A stretch of 64,000 bases of DNA, from assembly GCA_902771725.1 (NCBI GenBank), contig CACXXT010000020.1:1-64000 (forward strand), written 5' to 3'. Below the pieces are notes generated by a model. That model ran no database searches. It had not been told where the DNA came from and saw nothing but the letters and a program-made list of their open reading frames with translations. Numbering within the stretch: the stretch's first letter is position 1; each line of letters opens with the position of its first letter. Positions 34,458 to 43,137 of the stretch are shown here, piece by piece. A program made the translations under genes and the position numbers. Origin of the DNA: an uncultured Bacteroidales bacterium (lineage in GTDB: Bacteria > Bacteroidota > Bacteroidia > Bacteroidales > Bacteroidaceae).

Positions 34458-34961
34458 AAAAATAGGCAAAAAAAGATGCTGCTTCGCGAATGCTGTCCCT
34501 TTTTCCCAAGCCTCCGGCACCCGCATAGGAATTCCAGCTCACCTGCAACTACCAATGCAGCTCCTCTCCACTAGTTGATTCTGAGCGAAACGTACTTCCC
34601 TAGAAAAAGTTTAATGGTGTTAACCTTAACCCTGATAGAAGTTGAAAGCCTGTTGTGTACCTTAATCCTAAACCCTGACAGAAGTTGAAGATTATTGTAC
34701 GATCCATGCCCTCGCAGTTATCTCCTCCTGCATCCGCAGCTATCTCCTCTCGTTCTCATAGCCCCTGTGATCTGCCACGTCGGAGCTTGCCTTGCAATAC
34801 TCGAATCAAAGTCCCTCGGTCATTTCAAATGATGCTTCAGATACACCTTATTATATATACATTTTGCTATGCGTGCTTCAAAAGATTGGTCTTTTAGTCA
34901 AATTTTGGCTAATTTATGGAGTTTATTTGAGCATATCAGCATTTGCTTCGATTATTTTTTG
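34458..34961. other. Long intergenic region at the left border of the defence island
   Basis: About 500 bases without a credible gene; the few short open frames have no family resemblance or start signal. It contains two direct repeats of AACCCTGATAGAAGTTGAAA (34628-34647 and, with two changes, 34671-34690) and two copies of CGCAGYTATCTCCTC (34713 and 34735). Base composition changes here from the GC-rich flank to the AT-richer island. Confidence 0.6.
34628..34690. repeat. 20-bp direct repeat pair
   Basis: AACCCTGAYAGAAGTTGAAR occurs at 34628-34647 and 34671-34690, start to start 43 bases; the flanks (CCTTAA / CTTAATCCTA) are also similar. Confidence 0.75.
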
Positions 34962-34969
34962 TAACTTTG
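34962..34969 (+). promoter_or_regulatory. -7 box for the XRE regulator gene
   Basis: TAACTTTG, 25 bases before the ATG at 34994. TTTG at 34942-34945 is nearer than usual (16 bases) for a -33 box. Confidence 0.55.
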
Positions 34970-34993
34970 CCGCCAAACGTGCTGAAAACTATC

Positions 34994-35206
34994 ATGGCAA
35001 AGTTAAATCGTATAAGAGTCGTTCTCGCTGAACGTGACCTGAACAATAAGTTGTCCGACAAACTCGGCAAGGATCCAGCTACTGTGTCCAAGTGGGTCAC
35101 CAATACCACCCAGCCCAGCCTTGAAGCCCTCATTGCGATAGCAAATGCGCTTGAAGTGCCTGTGCAGGAGTTGGTAAGACAGGATGAATTCAGTCAAGAG
35201 AAATAA
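34994..35206 (+). CDS. XRE-type helix-turn-helix regulator
   Basis: A 70-residue protein consisting of one XRE helix-turn-helix: MAKLNRIRVVLAERDLNNKLSDKL, then KDPATVSKWVTNTTQPSLEALIAIANAL as recognition part, and an acidic tail. The Met at 34994 fits the promoter; a longer frame would begin before it. Five bases separate it from the AlbA_2/ATPase gene, so the two are one unit. It is likely an autoregulator of the island's first operon. Confidence 0.85.
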   Translation: MAKLNRIRVVLAERDLNNKLSDKLGKDPATVSKWVTNTTQPSLEALIAIANALEVPVQELVRQDEFSQEK

Positions 35207-35211
35207 GTCGA

Positions 35212-36675
35212 ATGATGACAATAGAAGAAATACAGGCTCGCAAAGAATGCCAGACATTCGATTGCAAGAGCATTCAGATAGAACCCAAAGCGTTAGCAAT
35301 ACCCATTGTGGCTATGGCTAATGCCGATGGTGGTGTGCTTGCCATTGGCGTTTCTGACAAGACTCGCAGAATAGAAGGGATTGACGGAAATGAGGAACGG
35401 CTGAATGAGTTGCTTCGAGTTCCATTCGATTTCTGTAATCCATCTGTTAAGGTCAGGTGCGAGTATCTGCCATGTACGGATAATAATGGCCATGAGAATC
35501 GCATCCTTCTGATGCACATTCCTGCAAGCGGTCAACTTCACACCAACCAGGCGGACGAATGTTTCATGCGTGTTGGCGACAAGAGCAAGAAACTCAACTT
35601 TGACGAGCGTATGCAACTTCTCTACGATAAGGGTGAACGATACTACGAAGACAAAGATGTTTATGGTGCGACCATCGATGATATAGACATGACTCTTGTC
35701 AACGATTATATTAGTGTCATCGGCTATGGGAAGTCTGGCATGGAGTATCTGCGAGAGAATAATGATTTCGTTATAGAGGCAGATGGGCAGCAGAAAGTAA
35801 GTACTGCATGCATCCTTCTCTTTGGCAAGAATCCACAGCGTTTCTTCCCTCGTGCTCGCACTCGCTTCATCCGTTATGAAGGAAAAGAGGAAAAGGTGGG
35901 TCGGGAAATGAATGTTATAAAAGATGTAACATTCGAGGGTGCCATACTTCAGCAGGTTCGAAGCACTATCAGCTATTTGGAAACGCAAGTCAGTGAACAC
36001 TCATTCCTCGGAGAGCATGGTGTTTTCGTTACTCGTCGCAACTACTCGAAGTACGCCATACAAGAGATGGTGGTCAATAGTTGCTGTCACAGAGCATACA
36101 ATATCAAGGGTACCGAGATACAGATAAAGATGTTCGATGATCGTATTGTCTTCGAGACTCCAGGCGATTTGCCCGGACTGGTACGTCCCGACAATATCCG
36201 CCATACTCATTTCTCCCGTAATCCCAAGATTGCCCAATACCTAAAGGCATACAAATATGTCAAGGAGTTTGGCGAGGGTATTGACCGTATCTGTAGCGAA
36301 CTAGAAACAAAAGGCTGCGCAATCCCATCATTTCATGTCGATGCGTTCATTCTGAAAGCTACCTTATTGGCAGAGTGGACAACAGAAAAAGAGTTTGACC
36401 GTCCAAGTTCCGTCCAAGTACCGCCCAAGTACCGCCCAAGTACCGCCCAAGTAGAAAAGCTGCTTTCTATTATGGGGAGTGAGTATGTTAGCGTACAAGA
36501 TATTATGAGTTTATGCGGTATAGTCAGGCGTAAGACCATTCAAGACAGTTACATCACTCCTGCCCTTGTAGATGGTAGCATAGAAAGAAAATATCCTGAC
36601 CAGCCTAATCACCCCAAACAGATGTACCGTCTTACGGAACAGGCTAAGGTATGGAAGTTGAATAATATTGATTAA
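35212..36675 (+). CDS. AlbA_2 / HATPase_c_4 ATP-binding protein with 11-bp repeat tract
   Basis: A 487-residue protein. An N-terminal AlbA_2 domain (about 10-130; ECQTFDCKSIQIEP, AMANADGGVLAIGVSD) is followed by the RecG-like / HATPase_c_4 part (about 190-385): YSKYAIQEMVVNSCCHRAYNIKGTEIQIKMFDDRIVFETPGDLPG and KEFGEGIDRICSELE. A Pro-rich linker (RPSSVQVPPKYRPSTAQ, about 396-414) leads to a C-terminal winged helix. The linker is encoded by five 11-bp units. Because 11 is not a multiple of three, loss or gain of a unit would change the frame and remove the winged helix. These proteins are usually seen as DNA-binding regulators or defence-associated factors; the role here is unknown. Confidence 0.85.
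   Translation: MMTIEEIQARKECQTFDCKSIQIEPKALAIPIVAMANADGGVLAIGVSDKTRRIEGIDGNEERLNELLRVPFDFCNPSVKVRCEYLPCTDNNGHENRILLMHIPASGQLHTNQADECFMRVGDKSKKLNFDERMQLLYDKGERYYEDKDVYGATIDDIDMTLVNDYISVIGYGKSGMEYLRENNDFVIEADGQQKVSTACILLFGKNPQRFFPRARTRFIRYEGKEEKVGREMNVIKDVTFEGAILQQVRSTISYLETQVSEHSFLGEHGVFVTRRNYSKYAIQEMVVNSCCHRAYNIKGTEIQIKMFDDRIVFETPGDLPGLVRPDNIRHTHFSRNPKIAQYLKAYKYVKEFGEGIDRICSELETKGCAIPSFHVDAFILKATLLAEWTTEKEFDRPSSVQVPPKYRPSTAQVEKLLSIMGSEYVSVQDIMSLCGIVRRKTIQDSYITPALVDGSIERKYPDQPNHPKQMYRLTEQAKVWKLNNID
36399..36453 (+). repeat. Five tandem 11-bp units inside a coding sequence
   Basis: CCGTCCAAGTT, CCGTCCAAGTA, then CCGCCCAAGTA three times, without gaps. It lies between the ATPase part and the winged-helix part of the gene at 35212. 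With five units the frame continues in the winged helix. Confidence 0.95.
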
Positions 36676-36681
36676 TGCAAT

Positions 36682-36858
36682 ATGAGTAAGATTGACAACG
36701 AAATAAAAGAAGGAACTCCACGTTTCAAGAAAGGCGATCTTAAGCCCCTCGTTGATATAGGCTTGGTAGAACCGACGATAAAAGATATTCCAAACAGTCC
36801 GAAACAGAAATATGCGCTAACTGATAATGGCAGAGAAAAGCTTCAAACTATATCGTAG
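36682..36858 (+). pseudogene. Winged-helix C-terminal fragment
   Basis: A 58-residue open frame, six bases after the previous stop. Its sequence (FKKGDLKPLVDIGLVEPTIKDIPNSPKQKYALTDNGREKLQ) is like the last 40-50 residues of AlbA_2 or Fic-type proteins that end in a winged helix: compare YPDQPNHPKQMYRLTEQAK at the end of the gene before it. It has no N-terminal domain. I read it as the remains of a second such gene; a small expressed DNA-binding protein is possible. Confidence 0.55.
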
Positions 36859-36968
36859 CAAAGACGTAGATAGACGTAGGATAGGTGTTCGATAGTCTCT
36901 CGATAGGGTAAGAAGATAGTAAGAAGTAAGCAAGAATAAAAAAATAAAAAGAAGAAAGAATAATTGTA

Positions 36969-37145
36969 ATGAACGTGATATCATTCTTTGCTGGTTGCGG
37001 AGGTCTTGACCTTGGTTTTGAAAAGGCGGGATTCCGAGTGATTTGGGCTAATGAGTTCGAACTAAGCGTCCATGCAACCTATGAAATGAATCACCCTGAA
37101 ACCATTCTATGCAAAGATGATATTACGACAATTCGATTATATTAA
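36969..37145 (+). pseudogene. 5' fragment of a DNA (cytosine-5) methyltransferase
   Basis: The 58-residue frame begins MNVISFFAGCGGLDLGFEKA, which is motif I (SAM binding) of C5 methyltransferases, and continues with the Glu of motif II in IWANEFE. After residue 55 the family sequence ends at a TAA. A complete enzyme is 300-400 residues with the PCQ and ENV motifs, all absent here. The rest was lost by deletion; a nuclease gene starts 22 bases later. The fragment cannot methylate DNA. Confidence 0.85.
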
Positions 37146-37167
37146 AATCGGAAAAAGGATATAGCAT

Positions 37168-37683
37168 ATGATAAACTTTCAATTCTTTCCACGATCGCAT
37201 GGTGTGACACCCGAGATACAAGTAGTCATTGATTGTTTCAAGATGATTGAACCGACACTTGATGATGGTAAGCATCGGGTGTCGAACGACGTGCTTGCTT
37301 TGCTTCGTCCTCATCTTGAAGCTTGTGGATATGATGTAGAAAAAGGCAAGGGACGTGATGAGAAAATAGATGTCCCAGTTCTCTTTGGCGAGAATAATGC
37401 AATTGACAAGTCATTCTATGCTGACGCTGTAAACAGAGAACATCGTATTGTCATTGAAGTTGAAGCTGGGCGAGCAGTAAGGAACAACCAGTTCTTGAAA
37501 GACATTTTCCAGGCTTGTATGATGTTCGATATCGAGTATCTCGTTATCGCAGTACTCAATGTATATACTGGTGGAGGCGCTATTACCCATGACTATAACG
37601 AAGTAAAAACCTTTTTAGAGACATTGTATGTGTCCAACAGGTTGAGATTACCTCTAAAAGGAATCTTGTTGATTGGTTACTAA
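37168..37683 (+). CDS. Putative restriction-type nuclease (BamHI/BglII-like D...ExE)
   Basis: A 171-residue soluble protein. Its core RIVIEVEAGRAVRNNQFLKDIFQA (from about 93) is a PD-(D/E)XK beta-hairpin in which Glu97 and Glu99 form E-x-E, as in BamHI, with Asp86 or Asp68 upstream as the first acid. The remainder is alpha/beta with a hydrophobic strand YLVIAVLNVY. It follows the broken methyltransferase by 22 bases, and jetA starts 30 bases after it, so it may be the endonuclease of a former restriction-modification pair, or a Wadjet-linked accessory. I could not assign a named family with certainty. Confidence 0.6.
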   Translation: MINFQFFPRSHGVTPEIQVVIDCFKMIEPTLDDGKHRVSNDVLALLRPHLEACGYDVEKGKGRDEKIDVPVLFGENNAIDKSFYADAVNREHRIVIEVEAGRAVRNNQFLKDIFQACMMFDIEYLVIAVLNVYTGGGAITHDYNEVKTFLETLYVSNRLRLPLKGILLIGY

Positions 37684-37713
37684 GGGAAGTAGAGGAAAAC
37701 GACTACTGTTGAC

Positions 37714-39171
37714 ATGGAACATCAGAATAAGATATTAGATATTCTAAATACTTCTCCGAGCGTGGCGCTACTGCGGGCACGGAGCAGCGGCATCATCATT
37801 GAATTCCTTACAGGAGTCTTTGGTGATATGGCGGCTGTTTCGCACGAGAACATTCACAGCCTGTTGGCGGACTATCTGAACAGCCATGGGATTGATGAGG
37901 ATGTAGAGAGTGATGTCCTCTATACAGACACATATGAAGAGAAGGCCGCCAAGTATATCAGGAAGTGGACGGACAGCGGTTTCCTGACTAACTACAGAAA
38001 TGAGGACGGAGAAATCTTTTATGAACTGTCGTCACATTCAAGCAAGGTGATAGATTGGCTGACAGGGCTGAAGCAAGAGGAATACATCGGTACGGAATCG
38101 AAGTTCAAGTCGATTATCAGCCAGTTGAGAGAACTGGTAGAATATACCAATGAGGACAGAGAGAAACGTATGCAGATGCTGGAGGATAAGAAGATGGAAA
38201 TCGAACACCAAATTCAGCAGTTGCAGATGGGTGAGGATGTCAAGGTGTTTGAGGAATATGAGATTGTCCCCCGGTTTCAGCAAATCAACAAGCTGGCTAA
38301 GGAGTTGTTGACGGACTTCAAGGATGTGGACGACAATTTCAAGACTATTATCAAGGAAATCTATCAGAAACAGATTGACCCAACCTTACAGAAAGGTGGC
38401 ATACTGCAATACACTTTCGATGCTCTGGATGAATTGAAATCCAGTTCGCAAGGCAAGAGTTTTTATGCGTTCTGGGAGTTCCTACTGGCGCGTGAGATGC
38501 AGTCAGAACTGGATAACTTGATAGCAGAGTTGTTTCAGACGTTGAAAGAAAAGAATATCGATAATGGCGACACGTTCCTGCAGAACATGGTGGAATACCT
38601 GTATGAATCGGGACGCAAAGTTTATCAGACGAACGACATGATGGCTGATAAACTGAGTCGTATCATTCGGGAGAATGAGATGTCGCGTGCAGATGTTAGT
38701 AAACGGGTTGTTCAGGAAATCAAGAACACGCTGATTGAAATATCAAAGAAAGGACGGAAACCAGAAATATCGCTGACTGTTGATGACGGGATGGAGATTA
38801 GTATTCCTTTTGACAGGAAAATCACTGTTGAACAAAGTGAGAATACAAAATACGACACCATTCCGGAGACTGATACGCTGTCGATTGATGAATTGGGTGA
38901 ACTGGGCAAGGTGTTCTGTAATGTGTATGTGGACCGAAAAGTGCTTGTGCATAACATTCGTGAAGCGATGAAGGGCAAGAGCCAGGTGACGTTGTTGGAT
39001 GTGGTTGAGCAATTCCCTTTGAAGCAGGGCTTGCCCGAGCTATTTGCCTATTTTGGAGCCTTAGGACAATTCACTCACAAAACTGTGAATGAAGAGAAAC
39101 GTCAGGCCATCGTGTTTGACCATGAGAATAATAAACGAATTCGTATTCCGGAAATCATCATATCTGTATGA
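37714..39171 (+). CDS. jetA: Wadjet defence subunit JetA (DUF3375)
   Basis: A 485-residue protein of the DUF3375 family. It starts NKILDILNTSPSVALLRARSSGIIIEFL, has winged-helix-like blocks (YIRKWTDSGFLTNYRNEDGEIFYELSSHS) and a long helical middle. JetA is the kleisin-like subunit of the Wadjet complex, an SMC machine that extrudes loops on small circular DNA and leads to plasmid cleavage. The order jetA, jetB, jetC, jetD is that of type I Wadjet. The stop overlaps the jetB start by four bases (ATGA). Confidence 0.92.
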   Translation: MEHQNKILDILNTSPSVALLRARSSGIIIEFLTGVFGDMAAVSHENIHSLLADYLNSHGIDEDVESDVLYTDTYEEKAAKYIRKWTDSGFLTNYRNEDGEIFYELSSHSSKVIDWLTGLKQEEYIGTESKFKSIISQLRELVEYTNEDREKRMQMLEDKKMEIEHQIQQLQMGEDVKVFEEYEIVPRFQQINKLAKELLTDFKDVDDNFKTIIKEIYQKQIDPTLQKGGILQYTFDALDELKSSSQGKSFYAFWEFLLAREMQSELDNLIAELFQTLKEKNIDNGDTFLQNMVEYLYESGRKVYQTNDMMADKLSRIIRENEMSRADVSKRVVQEIKNTLIEISKKGRKPEISLTVDDGMEISIPFDRKITVEQSENTKYDTIPETDTLSIDELGELGKVFCNVYVDRKVLVHNIREAMKGKSQVTLLDVVEQFPLKQGLPELFAYFGALGQFTHKTVNEEKRQAIVFDHENNKRIRIPEIIISV

Positions 39172-39737
39172 GCGAGCAAAAACCATATTCTAAAGCAATC
39201 ATCCTCCTGCTGAAAAAGACCGTAGAAAAAGGGTCGCCGGTGTGGGAGGACATCATCAACTATCAGGTGGAGATACAAGACTATCTGGCGGTTATAGGAC
39301 TCGAGTTGATTTTAAAGAAGGACGAGGGCTTTGCCTTTGTCAAGCAGATTGTGTTTGATGATGACACAACACTGAATCTTGTTTCGAGACGGCAACTGGG
39401 CTTCGAGGTGTCCATCGTCGTGATTGTGCTGAGACAGTTGCTGGAAGATTATGACAACAATCCCATTGAAACTCAATCGGCGGATAGAATTATTACGAGT
39501 AATGAGATTAAGGATGAGGTGCGGTTGTTCCTGCCGCAGGACTACAATCGGGTGAAGTTGGAGAAGGACTTGGACACCTATATACAAAGAGTTGTCGACC
39601 TGGGCTTCCTTAAGGAAGTGAAGCGAAACGGAGACGAGGTGCGCTACAAGATTCATCGCATCATCAAGGAAAAGGTGACGCTAGAGGATTTGGATGCATT
39701 CAAGAATAAACTGGAAGAGTATGCCGGAACAGTATGA
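39168..39737 (+). CDS. jetB: Wadjet defence subunit JetB (DUF4194)
   Basis: A 189-residue DUF4194 protein, the KITE-like (MukE-like) winged-helix partner of the kleisin. Visible features: SKAIILLLKKTVEKGSPVWEDIINYQVEIQDYLAVIGLEL, RRQLGFEVSIVVIVLRQLLEDYD, and a C-terminal winged helix (VVDLGFLKEVKRNGDEVRYKIHRII). It overlaps jetA by 4 bp and jetC by 17 bp, which suggests tightly coupled translation in fixed ratio. Confidence 0.92.
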   Translation: MSEQKPYSKAIILLLKKTVEKGSPVWEDIINYQVEIQDYLAVIGLELILKKDEGFAFVKQIVFDDDTTLNLVSRRQLGFEVSIVVIVLRQLLEDYDNNPIETQSADRIITSNEIKDEVRLFLPQDYNRVKLEKDLDTYIQRVVDLGFLKEVKRNGDEVRYKIHRIIKEKVTLEDLDAFKNKLEEYAGTV

Positions 39738-42700
39738 TTTGTTTACGACCAATGCCGGAACGGCCGGTTATCGGTTGAGTTATATGGAAGTTTATAACTG
39801 GGGCACCTTCAATAAGAGGATATACAGGATTGCCCCGGAGGGAAACAATTCTCTTCTGACAGGAGCGAATGCCTCAGGTAAAAGTACATTGATTGATGCG
39901 CTATTGACGCTTCTCGTGCCTGCAAAGAAGGATCGGTTTTATAATCTCTCTTCCGGTAATGAGCGTAAGGGTGACCGGACAGAGGAAACATACGTGCTTG
40001 GCAATTATGGCAATATCCAGGCTGAGGGAGAATCGGCCAGCAAGACGCAGCAGCTTAGAGACAGGAGAACATACTCCGTGATATTGGCATCGTTTTCTAA
40101 CAATCACGAACAGGTCGTAACGCTGTTTCAGGTGCGTTGGTTTGTGAATGGTGAATTGAAATGTTCATATGGCGTTTCATCCAAACAGCTGAATATCAAG
40201 GATGATTTTTCTGATTTCAACGGAAGCAAGGGAGACTGGAAGAAAACGCTTGAGAAAAAGTACAATACCAATGTCCCCAAGAAGCAGATTGAATTCTACG
40301 ACACCATCAAAGACTATAAGGACAGAATAATCAATTCATTCGGGCTTCGTTCAGACAAAGCGCTCACGCTCTTTAACCAGATTGTGGGAGTAAAAGTGCT
40401 CAACGACCTTGACGAATTCATACGCAACAATATGCTTGAGCAGCGGGATGCGGAAAGCGAATACGTCCGGTTGAGCGAAAGCTTTGCCACTTTGATGGAA
40501 GCGAAGACCACGATTGAAAAAGTGAAGGAACAGATAGCTCAGTTGGGACCCATTGATGAAAGGGCCAAAAAACTTGAGGAAATAGGCAATGCTCTTGAGG
40601 ACTTGAAGAATACACGGGAGTTAGCCGTATATTGGTTTGCCAGGAAGAATGTTGAACTGGCTGATGCCAAGATTGCGGAGTTGAAGGAGGTGTTGGCAAG
40701 GCTAAAAGAAGAGCTTGCTAAATTGGAGGAGGTGAAAGAGCAACTAAAGCAACAAGAGCGGGATTTGTCATTGTCTATTGAAAACGATAATGTTGGCAGG
40801 CAGATAAAAGATCTTGAAAATGAAATAAGAAGACTAAGTAGCACAAAGCAAACGCGCTTGACGAAACGCCACAGTTACAATCAAAAAGTTGTTGAGGCGG
40901 GACTGGTTGCTGACCCTACTGCTGAAGCTTTTATTGAAAATCGTGAGACTGCCCGTATCGAAAAAGGGAAGTGCCAGACTTTGTTGGATGAAAAGAGCGA
41001 AGAACTGCGTTTGGCCAAAAACAAGGATGACAAGTTCAATGAGGATATAGAAGAGAACATTGCGATTCTTCAAACTCTGCAAAAGAACAAGAACAATATT
41101 TCTGGGCGGGAAGCAACGATAAGAGAAGAAATCCTAGCAGCCATTGGTGCAACAGCAAACGAAATTCCTTTTGTCGGGGAACTGATTCGCGTGAAAGATC
41201 AAGAAAAGGACTGGGAAAACTCCATCGAAAAGATTCTGCACAATTTTGGTCTGCGCCTGATCGTACCCGAGAAGTATTACAAAGCTGTCAGCGAGTACGT
41301 TAACACCCATGATTTGAGGGGAAGGATTGTGTATCACCGCTATGAAGGAGCTTCCTCTTTGAGCGGTTTTCAGGCTCCGCCAGCAAACAGCCTGCTGAAC
41401 AAATTGGAGTTTAACGAGACGAGTCCTTATTCGTCATGGGTTGAGGATGCCATCTTCGACCACTATAATTATGCTTGTGTTGAGGATCTGGAGGAGTTCT
41501 ATCGCTATAAAGAAAAGGCTGTAACGAGGGAGGGCTTGATAAATTCTGTACACAACAAGCACGAAAAAGATGACCGTCCACATACAAACAACCGCGAAAA
41601 CTATGTTCTTGGTTGGGACAATAAAGAGAAAATTGCGGCTATACGTGCTACTGTGAAGGAGTTGCAGGAGCAACAGAAGCAAAACAAAGAGGATATACGA
41701 CGTATTGAAGCGGAATTAAAGGCTATCGACAAGCGCAGGCTTTGTTTCCACGATATATTTGAGAACTTTACCAGGTTCGAAGAAATCAACTGGGAAGAAA
41801 CAGCTCGTTCGATACAGGAAAAAGAGGAGCAAAAGAAGAAACTGGAGGCAACAAATGATAAGGTGAAAGCCTTGGAGGAACAACTTAAAGGTGTGCAACA
41901 ATCATTGAACAAACTGGAGAACGAAACGATAAAAGCAAAGGATCGGGAAATCTATAAAATTGAACAAGTCGATTTGGCGAATGCCACTCAGAGGCTGAGC
42001 AGCAACAAACCGATAGTTGACAGTCTTGGTGATATAGATGTCAGTGCTTTTGAAGAGAGACACCAGAATTGGGTAGATGTCAATTACGATTCAATAGAGT
42101 CGAAGAGAGATGAATTCCGATCAGAAATACATAAACAAGAGGAATACAGAAAGTCGGAAAAGACGTTGCTTGAACGGGAAGCGGCCAGCTTGATCATGAA
42201 ATTCAAGAATCCATCGGAAGAGATTACCATGCGCTTCAAGGACTGGCGTTCTGACGTCCACGCCCTGCCGGAAGCAAGTAGCATCAACTTGATTGGCGAG
42301 TATCAGAAAATGTTTGAACGTTTGATAAAAGAAGATTTGGTGCGCCACGAGAGGAAGTTTGATGAGTATCTGCAAGAGACGGTAATCAACAAAGTCTCTG
42401 ACTTTTGGATGTTCTTCAATAATTGGGAGAAATCGATTAGGGACACCATTCAGATGCTGAATCAATCACTTTCAGGGATTAATTTTAGTACGGCACCCGT
42501 TACTTATATCCAGCTGGTCAACTCTAAAAGGATCAATGTGGAAGTGGCTGATTTCAGACAGATGCTGGAGAAGGCCATCCCCAACATACACGAAATGAAC
42601 GCAACGATTGATGGTAAGCGGACCCATTTTGAGAAGAAGATTCAGCCGCTGATGGAACAGCTTAGGAACGAACAGTGGCGCAGGAAGGTGATGGATGTCA

Positions 42701-43137
42701 GGAGTTGGTATTCATACAGGGCTGAAGAATTCTATAAGGAAACCGGTCAGAAGTTCAAGACTTACGAGAGCATGGGGCAACTGTCTGGTGGCGAGAAGGC
42801 CCAGCTGACCTATACCATCTTGGGGTCTGCCATCGCCTATCAGTTTGGATTGACGAAAGATGGCTTGCAAGCCAAATCATTGCGTTTTATTGCCATTGAC
42901 GAAGCATTCAAGGCGCAGGATGAAGATAAGGCGCGATACTTGATTTCGCTCTGCAAGCAGTTGAACCTTCAACTGTTGGTGGTCACCCCCAGTGACAATA
43001 TTCACATCGTGGAAAACGATATTTCCTTTGTCCATTATGTGGAGCGAAACGGCAATGAATCGCGTTTGTACGATATGCCGATAGAGATTTTCAGACACGA
43101 ACGCGAAAAGTTCCAAGCCCATGATAACACCAACTGA
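39721..43137 (+). CDS. jetC: Wadjet SMC-like ATPase JetC
   Basis: A 1138-residue SMC-type ATPase. Walker A GANASGKST is at 48-56, two long coiled-coil arms (about 270-420 and 640-800) flank a hinge, and the C-terminal head holds the signature LSGGE at 1021-1025 and Walker B FIAIDEAF with Asp1060-Glu1061. This is the MukB/SbcC-like motor of Wadjet. The start is the ATG of MPEQYDLF inside the end of jetB; an upstream start would add nine residues of no family value. It overlaps jetD by 17 bp. Confidence 0.94.
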   Translation: MPEQYDLFTTNAGTAGYRLSYMEVYNWGTFNKRIYRIAPEGNNSLLTGANASGKSTLIDALLTLLVPAKKDRFYNLSSGNERKGDRTEETYVLGNYGNIQAEGESASKTQQLRDRRTYSVILASFSNNHEQVVTLFQVRWFVNGELKCSYGVSSKQLNIKDDFSDFNGSKGDWKKTLEKKYNTNVPKKQIEFYDTIKDYKDRIINSFGLRSDKALTLFNQIVGVKVLNDLDEFIRNNMLEQRDAESEYVRLSESFATLMEAKTTIEKVKEQIAQLGPIDERAKKLEEIGNALEDLKNTRELAVYWFARKNVELADAKIAELKEVLARLKEELAKLEEVKEQLKQQERDLSLSIENDNVGRQIKDLENEIRRLSSTKQTRLTKRHSYNQKVVEAGLVADPTAEAFIENRETARIEKGKCQTLLDEKSEELRLAKNKDDKFNEDIEENIAILQTLQKNKNNISGREATIREEILAAIGATANEIPFVGELIRVKDQEKDWENSIEKILHNFGLRLIVPEKYYKAVSEYVNTHDLRGRIVYHRYEGASSLSGFQAPPANSLLNKLEFNETSPYSSWVEDAIFDHYNYACVEDLEEFYRYKEKAVTREGLINSVHNKHEKDDRPHTNNRENYVLGWDNKEKIAAIRATVKELQEQQKQNKEDIRRIEAELKAIDKRRLCFHDIFENFTRFEEINWEETARSIQEKEEQKKKLEATNDKVKALEEQLKGVQQSLNKLENETIKAKDREIYKIEQVDLANATQRLSSNKPIVDSLGDIDVSAFEERHQNWVDVNYDSIESKRDEFRSEIHKQEEYRKSEKTLLEREAASLIMKFKNPSEEITMRFKDWRSDVHALPEASSINLIGEYQKMFERLIKEDLVRHERKFDEYLQETVINKVSDFWMFFNNWEKSIRDTIQMLNQSLSGINFSTAPVTYIQLVNSKRINVEVADFRQMLEKAIPNIHEMNATIDGKRTHFEKKIQPLMEQLRNEQWRRKVMDVRSWYSYRAEEFYKETGQKFKTYESMGQLSGGEKAQLTYTILGSAIAYQFGLTKDGLQAKSLRFIAIDEAFKAQDEDKARYLISLCKQLNLQLLVVTPSDNIHIVENDISFVHYVERNGNESRLYDMPIEIFRHEREKFQAHDNTN

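Noticed and set aside
34685..34897. A 70-residue frame in the long gap before the XRE gene
   Set aside because: No family resemblance, no promoter or start signal, and the codon choice is not like the neighbours.
39721..43137. jetC as SbcC or RecN
   Set aside because: The neighbours DUF3375, DUF4194 and DUF3322/DUF2220 in fixed order identify Wadjet; SbcD or other recombination partners are absent.
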